From Allokutzneria sp. A3M-2-11 16 (lineage in GTDB: Bacteria; Actinomycetota; Actinomycetes; Mycobacteriales; Pseudonocardiaceae), in NCBI RefSeq assembly GCF_024213555.1, contig NZ_JANAVO010000002.1, positions 480,269-544,268 on the forward strand: a DNA stretch of 64,000 nt, given 5' to 3'. Shown in pieces: positions 8,306-15,511 of this stretch (the stretch's first letter is position 1; each line of letters begins with the position of its first letter). The translations under genes and the position numbers were made by a program. Below the pieces are notes generated by a model. That model saw nothing but the letters and a program-made list of their open reading frames with translations. It was not told where the DNA came from and did not search any database.

Positions 8306-9606
8306 TTCGCGATCCCCTGGGCCTTCAGTTCCTTGTTCAGGTTCGCGGCGAGCTTGCCCAGCTCGGCGCGGACATCGGTGCCGCAGCGGGCGAAGAGCGC
8401 GTTCAGCGTCTCCGCGGTCTGCTGGCGGAACGGCTGGAAGTTCGGCACATTCGGGAACGGGCGGGCGCTGTCGGCGTAGACCTTGGCGACCGTGTTCCAC
8501 CTCGGGTCGCTGTACACCGCGCTCACGTCGACCTTGGAGTTGACCGGAAGGCGCACGACCGGACGCGGAACTCCTTGCATACCAGCCTTCTGCGCGTCCG
8601 GCGAGACCATGAACTCGGCGAGCTTCTTCTGGTCGGAGGGCCGCGCGGACCCGGCCATCAAGTACATGTTCTCACCCTCGCCGAGCACCGTGGAACCGTT
8701 GGGCCCCTTGGGCGATGCGATGACCTCGTACCTGTCCTTGCCGGGCGCCTTGTCGAAGCGGCCCATCATGTAGGGCCCGGTCAGGTAGATCCCGGCCTTG
8801 CCCTGTTCGAAGAACGTGTGCGCGTCGTTGGTGATCGTGGTGAGCGCTCCGGGCTGGACAATCTTGGTATCGCAGAACATCCCGCGAAGCCACTCCACCG
8901 CGGAAACCGTTCCGGGCGAGTCCACCGCGACGCGGTACTTCCCGCCCTCTTCGGCCAGGATGTCCCCACCCGCTTGCCAGATATAGGAAGCAGCCCACCA
9001 TGCGAGGTAGCCGCGATCGGTGGAGCCGGGCACGAGCATGCCGTAGGTGTCGCTCTGCCCGTTGCCGTCCGGGTCCCCGGTGGTGAACGCCTTCGCCAGG
9101 TCGACGAGCTCGGCCCACGTGGTCGGCACCGGCTTGCCCAGCTTCTCGCGCCAGTCCTTGCGGATGAAGGTGGCCTGCGCCTGCGTGGAGACCGGGACGG
9201 CGTAGTACCTGCCGTCCGCGCCCTTCGCGTTGTTCCAGGCGCGCTCGACCAGGTCCGCACCGCCCGCGAACCCGGCCCGGTCGATCTCGCCGACCATGCC
9301 CTGGGACTGGTAGACGCCGAGCGCGCTGACGTCGGTGATCACCAGGTCCGGCAGGTCCTTCGAGGCGGCCCGCTCCTGCATGCGCTTGTCGAAGTCGTTG
9401 TAGACCGGCTTGTAGTCGATCTTGATGCCGGTCTTGGCGGTGAAGTCCGAGAAGATCTTCTCGTAGACCTTCGCGGTGTCTTCAAGACTGCGAGTCCAGA
9501 CCTCCAGCGGGGCGTTCGGATCGCCCTGAGACGCGCTCGTCCCGCACCCCGTGGCGAGGAGGGCCACCGCGGCCAGGACGGCCGCGCTATGCCGGACTCC
9601 GGACAT
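8302..9606 (-). CDS. Sugar-acid ABC transporter substrate-binding lipoprotein
   Basis: Family 1 extracellular solute-binding protein of 434 residues. The signal peptide ends in a lipobox (LLATGC, Cys21), so it is a lipoprotein on the outer face of the membrane. The mature part starts GTSASQGDPNAPLEVWTRS and has the usual hinge (IYLTGPYMMGRF). It is the first gene of a six-gene operon in which every junction overlaps or abuts: binding protein, two permeases, kdgD, gudD and the unknown gene. The 124 bp to the divergent iclR start hold an inverted repeat that probably controls both directions. Confidence 0.92.
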   Translation of the reverse strand: MSGVRHSAAVLAAVALLATGCGTSASQGDPNAPLEVWTRSLEDTAKVYEKIFSDFTAKTGIKIDYKPVYNDFDKRMQERAASKDLPDLVITDVSALGVYQSQGMVGEIDRAGFAGGADLVERAWNNAKGADGRYYAVPVSTQAQATFIRKDWREKLGKPVPTTWAELVDLAKAFTTGDPDGNGQSDTYGMLVPGSTDRGYLAWWAASYIWQAGGDILAEEGGKYRVAVDSPGTVSAVEWLRGMFCDTKIVQPGALTTITNDAHTFFEQGKAGIYLTGPYMMGRFDKAPGKDRYEVIASPKGPNGSTVLGEGENMYLMAGSARPSDQKKLAEFMVSPDAQKAGMQGVPRPVVRLPVNSKVDVSAVYSDPRWNTVAKVYADSARPFPNVPNFQPFRQQTAETLNALFARCGTDVRAELGKLAANLNKELKAQGIAK

Positions 9607-9622
9607 CAGCCCCTCCTTGGAA

Positions 9623-9657
9623 GTTCACATTTCTGAACGTCAGTCGTACTTGTGAAC
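9623..9657. promoter_or_regulatory. Putative IclR operator in the divergent promoter
   Basis: GTTCACA (9623-9629) and TGTGAAC (9651-9657) form a perfect 7-bp inverted repeat. Inside it GTTCA/TGAAC (9623-9627, 9633-9637) forms a second dyad. It lies between the binding-protein start (9606) and iclR. IclR-type regulators commonly bind GTTC-N-GAAC dyads, so control of both operons by the neighbouring regulator is likely. Confidence 0.6.
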
Positions 9658-9730
9658 GAACATGAGGGACTGTAAGAATCGGCTCCACGCGCTGTCAAGA
9701 GGTCGGCGCGCCGGGAATCGAGGAGGCGTC

Positions 9731-10528
9731 GTGAGCGAAGCGGTCACGGGAACCACCAGCCGCCCCGCCGCGGTGAAGTCGGCCGACCGCACGGTCGAAC
9801 TGCTGGAGGTGCTTGCCTCCTTCGATCGCAGGATGACGCTGACCGAGCTGCACCGCGAGCTGAGCTATCCCAAGTCCAGCCTGTACATGCTGTTGCAGAC
9901 CCTGGTGGCGCGGGGCTGGATCGAGGTCGACCCGGATCGCGGCACCTACGGCATCGGCGTCCGCGCGCTGCTCGTCGGAACGTCCTATTTGGACCACGAC
10001 CCCGTTGTGCGCACGGCGATCCGGCTGATGGAGCAGATCCGGCTGGAGATCAACGAGACGGTCCACCTCGCCCGGCTGGACGGCCCGAACGTGGTCTACC
10101 TGGCCAGCCGCGAGTCCGAGCACCACCTGCGCGTGGTCTCCCGCGTCGGGCGCAGGTTGCCCGCCTTCAGCACCGCGCTCGGCAAAGCGGTGCTGTCCAC
10201 GCGTCCGCCGGAAGAGCTGGAGTCCTTGCTGCCCAAGGACATGGAGCCACTCACGGCGAACACCGTGACCGACCCGGACGCGTTGCGGACGCAGCTGGCC
10301 GAGTTCCGCTCGCTGGGTTATGCCTTCGAGCGCGAGGAGAACACCCCCGGACTGTGCTGCTTCGCCGTGGCGCTGCCCTACCGCAGCCCGGTGACCGACG
10401 CGCTCAGCTGCTCGGTTCCCGTGGCCCGCCTCGACGACGAGCACGAGCACCAGGTCATCTCCGCCCTGCTCGGCGCCGCCCGCACGCTGAGCGAACTGCT
10501 CCGCCAGCCCGGTCTCACCAGTCTCTAG
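9731..10528 (+). CDS. IclR-family regulator of uronate/aldarate catabolism
   Basis: Protein of about 265 residues. The N-terminal winged helix-turn-helix (KSADRTVELLEVLASFDRRM, then LTELHRELSYPKSSLYMLLQTL) is followed by an effector-binding GAF-like domain (ETVHLARLDGPNVVYLA, RRLPAFSTALGKAVLS). The start is the GTG at 9731 with a perfect AGGAGG at 9721-9726; an in-frame ATG at 9662 would place 23 residues with no homology-like pattern over the operator. It sits divergent to the transport operon and upstream of udh. It therefore most likely senses a pathway intermediate and represses both units. The effector is not shown by the sequence. Confidence 0.9.
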   Translation: MSEAVTGTTSRPAAVKSADRTVELLEVLASFDRRMTLTELHRELSYPKSSLYMLLQTLVARGWIEVDPDRGTYGIGVRALLVGTSYLDHDPVVRTAIRLMEQIRLEINETVHLARLDGPNVVYLASRESEHHLRVVSRVGRRLPAFSTALGKAVLSTRPPEELESLLPKDMEPLTANTVTDPDALRTQLAEFRSLGYAFEREENTPGLCCFAVALPYRSPVTDALSCSVPVARLDDEHEHQVISALLGAARTLSELLRQPGLTSL

Positions 10529-10543
10529 GAAGGTTTTCTCCCT

Positions 10544-11359
10544 GTGTCAGAACGGATTCTGCTCACCGGAGCCGCCGGTGGGGTCGGCACCCTGATGCGC
10601 CCCAGGCTGGGCAAGCCCGGTCGTGTGCTGCGCCTGCTGGACATCGCCGAGATCACCGCCGGTGACTCGGAGGAGGTCATCCGCGCCTCGGTGACCGACA
10701 TGGACGCGATGGAACGCGCCTGCGCGGGTGTGGACGCGGTCCTGCACCTCGGCGGGCACAGCCTTGAGGCGTCGTGGAAAGACGTCCTCGACGTCAACAT
10801 CAACGGCACCTACACCGTCTTCGAGGCGGCGCGCAGGCAGGGCGTGCGGCGGGTGATCTTCGCGAGCTCCAACCACGCCGTCGGTTTCGTGCCGCGCTCC
10901 GCGGGCGAGGTCGGCGACTACGCGTTCCCGCGCCCGGACACCAATTACGGCGTCGGCAAGGTCGCGGGCGAGGCGATCGGTTCGCACTACGCCGACCGCT
11001 ACGGCATGGACGTGATCAGCGTCCGCATCGGTTCGTGCTTCGAGAAGCCGCGCGACACCAGGATGCTGTCCACCTGGATGTCCCCCGACGACGGCGCCCG
11101 GTTGTTCGAGGCGTGCCTGTCCACGCCGAACCCGGGCTACCGCGTGGTGTGGGGCGTCTCGGACAACACCCGCGGCTGGTTCAGCCTGGCCGAGGCGAAG
11201 GCGATCGGGTACCTGCCGCAGGACGACTCCGAGGTCTTCGCGGCGGAGTTGATCGCCGAGCACGGGGAACCACGGTTGGACGAGGACCCGCACCGCTTCG
11301 TCGGCGGCGCGTGGTGCGGGCCGGACATGGACACGGCACGGAAGGAGGCGGGTCAGTGA
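10544..11359 (+). CDS. udh: Uronate dehydrogenase
   Basis: Short-chain (extended SDR) NAD-dependent enzyme of 271 residues. It oxidises D-glucuronate or D-galacturonate to the aldaro-lactone. The nucleotide-binding loop is GAAGGVG (9-15). SSNH (108-111) and the catalytic Tyr135/Lys139 in NYGVGK match the Agrobacterium/Pseudomonas Udh signature. The length is also right for Udh (~265-275). The GTG start at 10544 has AGGAAGG about 10 nt upstream. It follows iclR by 15 bp and overlaps the next start as GTGA. It is the entry step that feeds glucarate to gudD on the divergent operon. Confidence 0.9.
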   Translation: MSERILLTGAAGGVGTLMRPRLGKPGRVLRLLDIAEITAGDSEEVIRASVTDMDAMERACAGVDAVLHLGGHSLEASWKDVLDVNINGTYTVFEAARRQGVRRVIFASSNHAVGFVPRSAGEVGDYAFPRPDTNYGVGKVAGEAIGSHYADRYGMDVISVRIGSCFEKPRDTRMLSTWMSPDDGARLFEACLSTPNPGYRVVWGVSDNTRGWFSLAEAKAIGYLPQDDSEVFAAELIAEHGEPRLDEDPHRFVGGAWCGPDMDTARKEAGQ

Positions 11360-12846
11360 GCGTCCAAGGCTACGAACCCCGCACTGGCAAGGCTTTCGGC
11401 GACCCGATTCCGTTCACTTCGGACGGTGGCGTCGGCGAGATCGTCGGTGCGGCGGCGCGCGCGTTCCCGGCGTGGTCCGGGCTCGCCTCCGCCGAGCGCG
11501 GCGCCGTGCTGGAGCGGCTGGCCGACGCGCTCGACGCCGAGTCGGAGGTGCTGATCGCCACCGCCGACACCGAGACCGCCCTGGGCGTTCCCCGGCTGAC
11601 CACCGAACTGAAGCGCACGACGAATCAGCTGCGACTGTTCGCCGGTGTGCTCACCGAGGGCAGCTACCGCGAGGCCACGATCGACTCGCCGAACCCCGGC
11701 ATCATTCCGCCGCGCCCCGACCTGCGCCGCATCCTGCAGCCGCTCGGCGTCGTCGCGGTGTTCTCGGCGAGCAACTTCCCGTTCGCGTTCTCCGTCGCGG
11801 GCGGCGACACCGCGTCAGCGCTGGCGGCGGGCTGTTCCGTTGTGGTGAAAGCACATTCCGCGCACCCGCAGACTTCGCGGGAGACCGCGCGCGTGGTCGC
11901 TTCCGTGCTGCCGGAAGGTGTCTTCGGCATCGTCTACGGCGCTGAGGCGGGTCGCGTCCTCGTGCAGCACCCTTCGGTGAAGGCGGTGGGCTTCACCGGT
12001 TCCACCGCAGGCGGGCGGGCGCTGTTCGACCTCGCTCAGGGCCGCCCGGAGCCGATCCCGTTCTACGGCGAGCTGGGCAGCGTGAACCCGGTTGTCGTGC
12101 TCCCCTCGGCGGCCGCGAACCGTTCCGCCGAGCTGGCAGAGGGTTTCGCGCAGTCCCTGACCATGGGGGTCGGGCAGTTCTGCACCAACCCGGGCTTGCT
12201 GTTCGCTCCTTCGTCCATTGTGGACTCGCTGGCCGCCGAGATCGGTGACACGGGCGGTGGCGCGATGCTGACCGAGCGCATGCGCGACTCCTACCAGTCC
12301 ACTGTGGACAGTCTGTCCGCGCACTCGTCGGTGCGTCTCGTCGCGAGCGGCTTGGGCCCGGACGAGGGCTGGGGTGTCACGCCGCGGCTGTACCAGGTCT
12401 CGCTCAAGGACTTCGTCGCCGACAAGGAGAAGCTGACCGAGGAGTGCTTCGGCCCGGCGGGAATCGTTGTCACCTATGACGATCCCGCTGAGCTGATCGA
12501 TGTGCTGAGCACCCTGGAAGGCAGCCTGACGGCCACCGTGCACGCCGACCCGGACGACCACGCCGCCGCCGCGTTGGTGCTCGACGAGATCCGGCGCTTC
12601 GCGGGGCGCCTGGTGTTCAACGGCTGGCCGACCGGGGTCGCGGTGAGCTGGGCGATGCACCACGGCGGCCCCTGGCCCGCGACCACGTCCCCGCTGCACA
12701 CGTCGGTGGGCGCCACCGCCATCCGCCGCTGGCTGGCCCCCGTGACCTACCAGTCGTGGCCCGACGCCCTCCTCCCCCCGGAGCTCCAGGACGCCAACCC
12801 GCTCAACATCCCCCGCCGCGAGGACGGCGTCCTGGTAATCCCGTAA
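11356..12846 (+). CDS. 2-oxoglutarate semialdehyde dehydrogenase (aldehyde dehydrogenase, NADP-type)
   Basis: Aldehyde dehydrogenase of 496 residues. Catalytic Cys276 is in GQFCTNPG, the general base Glu239 in FYGELGS, and the oxyanion Asn140 in FSASNFPFAF. Divergence around the catalytic loops (SVNPVVV, GVGQFCTNPG) matches the 2-oxoglutarate semialdehyde/2,5-dioxovalerate class used after KdgD. The reaction yields 2-oxoglutarate for the TCA cycle, completing the pathway. The GTG start at 11356 overlaps the udh stop. A copy of the nested-palindrome repeat begins 24 nt after the stop and may act as terminator. Confidence 0.9.
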   Translation: MSVQGYEPRTGKAFGDPIPFTSDGGVGEIVGAAARAFPAWSGLASAERGAVLERLADALDAESEVLIATADTETALGVPRLTTELKRTTNQLRLFAGVLTEGSYREATIDSPNPGIIPPRPDLRRILQPLGVVAVFSASNFPFAFSVAGGDTASALAAGCSVVVKAHSAHPQTSRETARVVASVLPEGVFGIVYGAEAGRVLVQHPSVKAVGFTGSTAGGRALFDLAQGRPEPIPFYGELGSVNPVVVLPSAAANRSAELAEGFAQSLTMGVGQFCTNPGLLFAPSSIVDSLAAEIGDTGGGAMLTERMRDSYQSTVDSLSAHSSVRLVASGLGPDEGWGVTPRLYQVSLKDFVADKEKLTEECFGPAGIVVTYDDPAELIDVLSTLEGSLTATVHADPDDHAAAALVLDEIRRFAGRLVFNGWPTGVAVSWAMHHGGPWPATTSPLHTSVGATAIRRWLAPVTYQSWPDALLPPELQDANPLNIPRREDGVLVIP

Positions 12847-12867
12847 CCCCAGTCCCAGCCGGGTTCT

Positions 12868-12985
12868 CCCGTCTTCAAGTACACCCCACCCCCTCCCCCG
12901 CCGTCTTTAACCGCCCCCAACCCCCACCAGGGTGTGGTGCTGTTTGAGACGTTCTGGGAGGGGGTGCGTGGTACTTGAAGACGGG
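12868..12985. repeat. Nested-palindrome repeat, copy B
   Basis: GTCTTCAAGTAC (12871-12882) and GTACTTGAAGAC (12971-12982) are perfect inverted repeats, extended by CCC/GGG to 15-bp arms (12868-12882, 12971-12985). The inner stem is weaker (CGTCTTTAAC against GTTTGAGACG). It lies between the dehydrogenase stop (12846) and rtcB (13058). Confidence 0.85.
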
Positions 12986-13057
12986 CCTACCTCCGCTGGG
13001 AGGGGAGATGCGGGAAATGCGGTGCGGGGTGGGGGCGGGCCAAGTACGTTGTGGCGC

Positions 13058-14251
13058 ATGGCGATTACGACGATTCCCGGTCAGCAGGCGGACATCCGCC
13101 TTTGGACCCGTGCCGAGGACGTCGAACCCATCGCCATGCGCCAGCTGCACAACATCGCGGCTCTGCCCTGGGTGGTGAAGCACGTCGCGGTGATGCCGGA
13201 CGTGCACTACGGCAAGGGCGCAACGGTGGGTTCGGTCATCGCGATGCGAGACGCTGTCTCGCCCGCGGCTGTCGGTGTGGACATCGGCTGCGGCATGTCC
13301 GCGGTCCGCACATCGCTGCGCGCGGCCGACCTGCCCGACGACCTGCGACGGCTGCGCACCGGTATCGAGAAGGCGGTCCCGGTCGGCTTCGGCATGCACC
13401 GCGGCGACGTCGCGTTCCGCGCCGGTGACGCCGACAACGACAAGGCGGGCTGGGACCGCTTCTGGGCGCGCTTCGAGGACCTCACGCCCGCCGTGCGGGG
13501 CCAGTCGGAGCGTGCGCTGATGCAGATGGGCAGCCTCGGTGGCGGCAACCACTTCATCGAGGTCTGCCTCGACGAGGAGGGCGCGGTCTGGCTGATGCTG
13601 CACTCCGGTTCGCGCGGGATCGGCAACATCCTGGCCCAGCACCACATGGAGGTCGCGCGCGGTCTCCAGCACAACCAGGCGCTGCCCGACCCCGACCTCG
13701 CGGTGTTCCTCGCGCACACCCCGCAGATGAAGGCCTACCGGCACGACCTGTACTGGGCGCAGGAGTACGCGCGCCGGAACCGGGCCGTGATGATGCGGCT
13801 CGTCTACGACGTGGTGCGCAAGCAGTTCCCGCGGGTGAAGTTCGACGAGGCGATCAGCTGTCACCACAACTACGTCGCCGAGGAGACCCATTTCGGCGAG
13901 GAGGTCCTGGTGACCCGCAAGGGCGCGATCCGGGCCGGACACGGCGACCTGGGCATCATCCCGGGCTCGATGGGGACGGGGTCCTACATCGTGCGCGGGC
14001 TGGGCAACCCGGAGTCGTTCTGCTCCGCCTCGCACGGCGCGGGCCGTCGGATGTCGCGGAACGCGGCGCGCAAGCGCTTCACCGCGGAGGACCTGGCCGA
14101 GCAGACGCGGGGCGTGGAGTGCCGCAAGGACTCCGGCGTGGTCGACGAGATCCCGGGCGCCTACAAGAACATCAACGAGGTGATCGCGAACCAGAAGGAC
14201 CTGGTCGAGGTCGTCGCGAAGCTGCGCCAGGTGGTCTGCGTCAAGGGCTAG
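13058..14251 (+). CDS. rtcB: RtcB-type RNA-splicing/repair ligase
   Basis: Protein of 397 residues that joins 2',3'-cyclic-phosphate or 3'-phosphate RNA ends to 5'-OH ends using GTP and Mn2+. Visible family motifs are MPDVHYGKG (47-54), VDIGCGM with metal ligand Cys78, GGGNHFIE (161-168), LHSGSRG (H182), and SASHGAGR with the guanylated His326. The length is that of bacterial RtcB lacking inteins. The start is the ATG at 13058; the frame is open further upstream but that part overlaps repeat copy B. No archease or RtcR is adjacent. Its stop codon lies inside the left terminal repeat of a MITE-like element. Confidence 0.95.
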   Translation: MAITTIPGQQADIRLWTRAEDVEPIAMRQLHNIAALPWVVKHVAVMPDVHYGKGATVGSVIAMRDAVSPAAVGVDIGCGMSAVRTSLRAADLPDDLRRLRTGIEKAVPVGFGMHRGDVAFRAGDADNDKAGWDRFWARFEDLTPAVRGQSERALMQMGSLGGGNHFIEVCLDEEGAVWLMLHSGSRGIGNILAQHHMEVARGLQHNQALPDPDLAVFLAHTPQMKAYRHDLYWAQEYARRNRAVMMRLVYDVVRKQFPRVKFDEAISCHHNYVAEETHFGEEVLVTRKGAIRAGHGDLGIIPGSMGTGSYIVRGLGNPESFCSASHGAGRRMSRNAARKRFTAEDLAEQTRGVECRKDSGVVDEIPGAYKNINEVIANQKDLVEVVAKLRQVVCVKG

Positions 14252-14416
14252 GTCGTATCTCGCAGGTCCGTGTTCGCGATAGCCGGGCCGAGCCCGCCCC
14301 TGGCTGCGTCGGCGGAAAGCCCACGTACAACACCGGTACGCGGTCTTCCCGCCGTCTTGCCAGGAACGACCTCGATCCCGACTCTCATCGAACGAGACCT
14401 GCGAGACACGCCCTAG
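14248..14416. mobile_element. MITE-like element with 21-bp terminal inverted repeats
   Basis: The 21-bp ends at 14248-14268 and 14396-14416 are inverted copies with 19 of 21 matches (core TCTCGCAGGTC / GACCTGCGAGA). Both tips are CTAG, a possible target duplication. The 127-bp interior has no convincing gene. The left end supplies the TAG stop of rtcB. The size and structure suit a non-autonomous transposon-like repeat. The parent element is not in this window. Confidence 0.6.
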
Positions 14417-14422
14417 ACACAG

Positions 14423-14454
14423 CAAGGGCGCCCCGGTGGTCCGGGGCGCCCTTG
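14423..14454. terminator. Bidirectional terminator, 14-bp perfect stem
   Basis: CAAGGGCGCCCCGG (14423-14436) and CCGGGGCGCCCTTG (14441-14454) pair perfectly around a 4-nt loop. The hairpin lies between convergent rtcB and the small Cys-rich gene ending at 14462, so it can serve both. Confidence 0.85.
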
Positions 14455-14461
14455 GTCGTGT

Positions 14462-14686
14462 TCAGGCTTCGAGCGCGGGGGCGTTGATGGCCTCGACCAC
14501 GCGGTCCTGTTCGGCGCTGCGCGGGTGCCACCAGCCGGAGCAGCCGTTGATGCAGGGATGACGCATCTCGCGGAGTTCGTAGCTTCCGGAAACCGGGACC
14601 GGCTGCGTCCAGACGATGTCTCCGGTTCCGTCGCACAGACGGCAGTCCGTGCCGTGGAGCTCACCCGGGGATCTCGCCAAGTCCAC
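14462..14686 (-). CDS. Small Cys-rich protein, zinc-ribbon-like (second of two)
   Basis: Not a family I recognise. The protein has 74 residues with paired Cys motifs: DCRLCDGTG and, about 30 residues on, HPCINGCSGWWHP. The first matches the DnaJ zinc-finger repeat CxxCxGxG. The GTG at 14686 is preferred because GGGAG lies 5 nt upstream; an ATG at 14728 would extend it by 14 residues and deepen the overlap with the preceding small gene. It is probably co-translated with that gene. The function is unknown; metal-stabilised binding of a partner protein or RNA is a guess. Confidence 0.5.
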   Translation of the reverse strand: MDLARSPGELHGTDCRLCDGTGDIVWTQPVPVSGSYELREMRHPCINGCSGWWHPRSAEQDRVVEAINAPALEA

Positions 14687-14777
14687 CGCATCTCCCACAT
14701 GTCGCGTAGTCATCCTCGGGGATGACACCCGCGCCCAGGCAGGCCGGGCACGTTCGCATCCTGGGACCGTCGTTCAT
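14661..14777 (-). CDS. 38-residue Cys-rich protein, zinc-ribbon-like (first of two)
   Basis: A very short gene: 38 codons plus TGA. It begins MNDGPRMRTC at the ATG at 14777 with AAGGGAG 7 nt upstream. The peptide carries two DnaJ-type repeats, CPACLGAG and CGRCGGLG, about 10 residues apart, enough to bind one zinc ion. The 3' end overlaps the next small Cys-rich gene by 26 nt in another frame. The good ribosome site plus four regularly spaced Cys make it more than chance. I cannot name a function. Confidence 0.5.
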   Translation of the reverse strand: MNDGPRMRTCPACLGAGVIPEDDYATCGRCGGLGEIPG

Positions 14778-14960
14778 GGTGTCACTCCCTTGTCACGGAT
14801 GCCAGGCCGGGCGGTCAACCGGAGTCACCCGGTTGGTGGTCGACCTGGCTGGGCCGAAAAGCCGTACCCCAAGCACATAGCGCACCCGACCGGGTGGTGG
14901 GCGCGGAGACGCGTGCCCAGACCGGCAATCACCTGATCACCGGGGCAACACCCGACGAAC

Positions 14961-14986
14961 GGCGGTGCCCCGACCGGGGCACCGCC
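14961..14986 (-). terminator. Hairpin terminator, 11-bp perfect stem
   Basis: GGCGGTGCCCC (14961-14971) and GGGGCACCGCC (14976-14986) around a 4-nt loop. It lies 18 nt past the stop of the membrane-protein gene ending at 15004. Confidence 0.75.
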
Positions 14987-15003
14987 GTCCCGAGTTGATC
15001 ACC

Positions 15004-15405
15004 TTAGCGGGTGATCTTGCGCAGCCCGATGATCTGCAGCACCGCCAACGCGCCGACGACCACGGCCTGGAAGACGACGTAGAAAACGCCCCAGTCGGTC
15101 AGCGGGAACCAGCCGCTGAACGCGACCGCCAGGCTGTCCACCGACCAGACCAGGTTCACCAGCGCCACGCTCCACACGGCTTTCGGATTGATCGTGGCCC
15201 GCGTTCCGACGAACCACACGGCGATCCCGACAGCGAGCAGGAAAGCCCCGACAGGGGTCAGCACACCGGCGGGCAGGCCGAGCAGCGGACCGATAAGGCC
15301 CGCGGCGAGCAGATATGCGGCACCGTTCGCCCCGGTACCCACCCCGTCGATCTTCAGAACGACGCGAAGGAAAGCGTCCTTGCGGGTGTTGGTGATGGTG
15401 CTCAT
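15004..15405 (-). CDS. Small four-helix membrane protein
   Basis: Protein of 133 residues with four predicted membrane helices. The N-terminus (MSTITNTRKDAFLRVVLKID) is short and cytosolic. The helices contain GANGAAYLLAAGLIG, VGAFLLAVGIAVWFVG, WSVALVNLVWSVDSLAVAF and VVFQAVVVGALAVLQIIGL. The layout resembles small integral membrane proteins such as the SPW/DoxX-like group, but I see no redox motif. The start is supported by AGGAGG 8 nt before the ATG. Three TGGCAGTG direct repeats upstream suggest control by a specific activator or repressor. Confidence 0.75.
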   Translation of the reverse strand: MSTITNTRKDAFLRVVLKIDGVGTGANGAAYLLAAGLIGPLLGLPAGVLTPVGAFLLAVGIAVWFVGTRATINPKAVWSVALVNLVWSVDSLAVAFSGWFPLTDWGVFYVVFQAVVVGALAVLQIIGLRKITR

Positions 15406-15461
15406 GTATCCGTCCTCCTGGCTTCAGCGTCTGTTGCCGAGAGCCAAGTTAGGTCGGAAAC

Positions 15462-15500
15462 CACTGCCAACAGCAGGCGTCGCACTGCCATCCACTGCCA
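15462..15500 (-). promoter_or_regulatory. Three TGGCAGTG direct repeats
   Basis: On the minus strand TGGCAGTG occurs at 15500-15493, 15490-15483 and 15469-15462. The offsets are 10 and 21 bp, that is one and two helical turns. They lie 57-95 bp upstream of the ATG at 15405. Helically phased direct repeats are typical of SARP-type or other oligomeric regulators. Confidence 0.55.
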
Positions 15501-15511
15501 GTTTCAGTCGC

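Noticed and set aside
9662-9730. ATG at 9662 as start of iclR
   Set aside because: It lies directly beside the operator and has no ribosome site; GTG at 9731 has a perfect AGGAGG.
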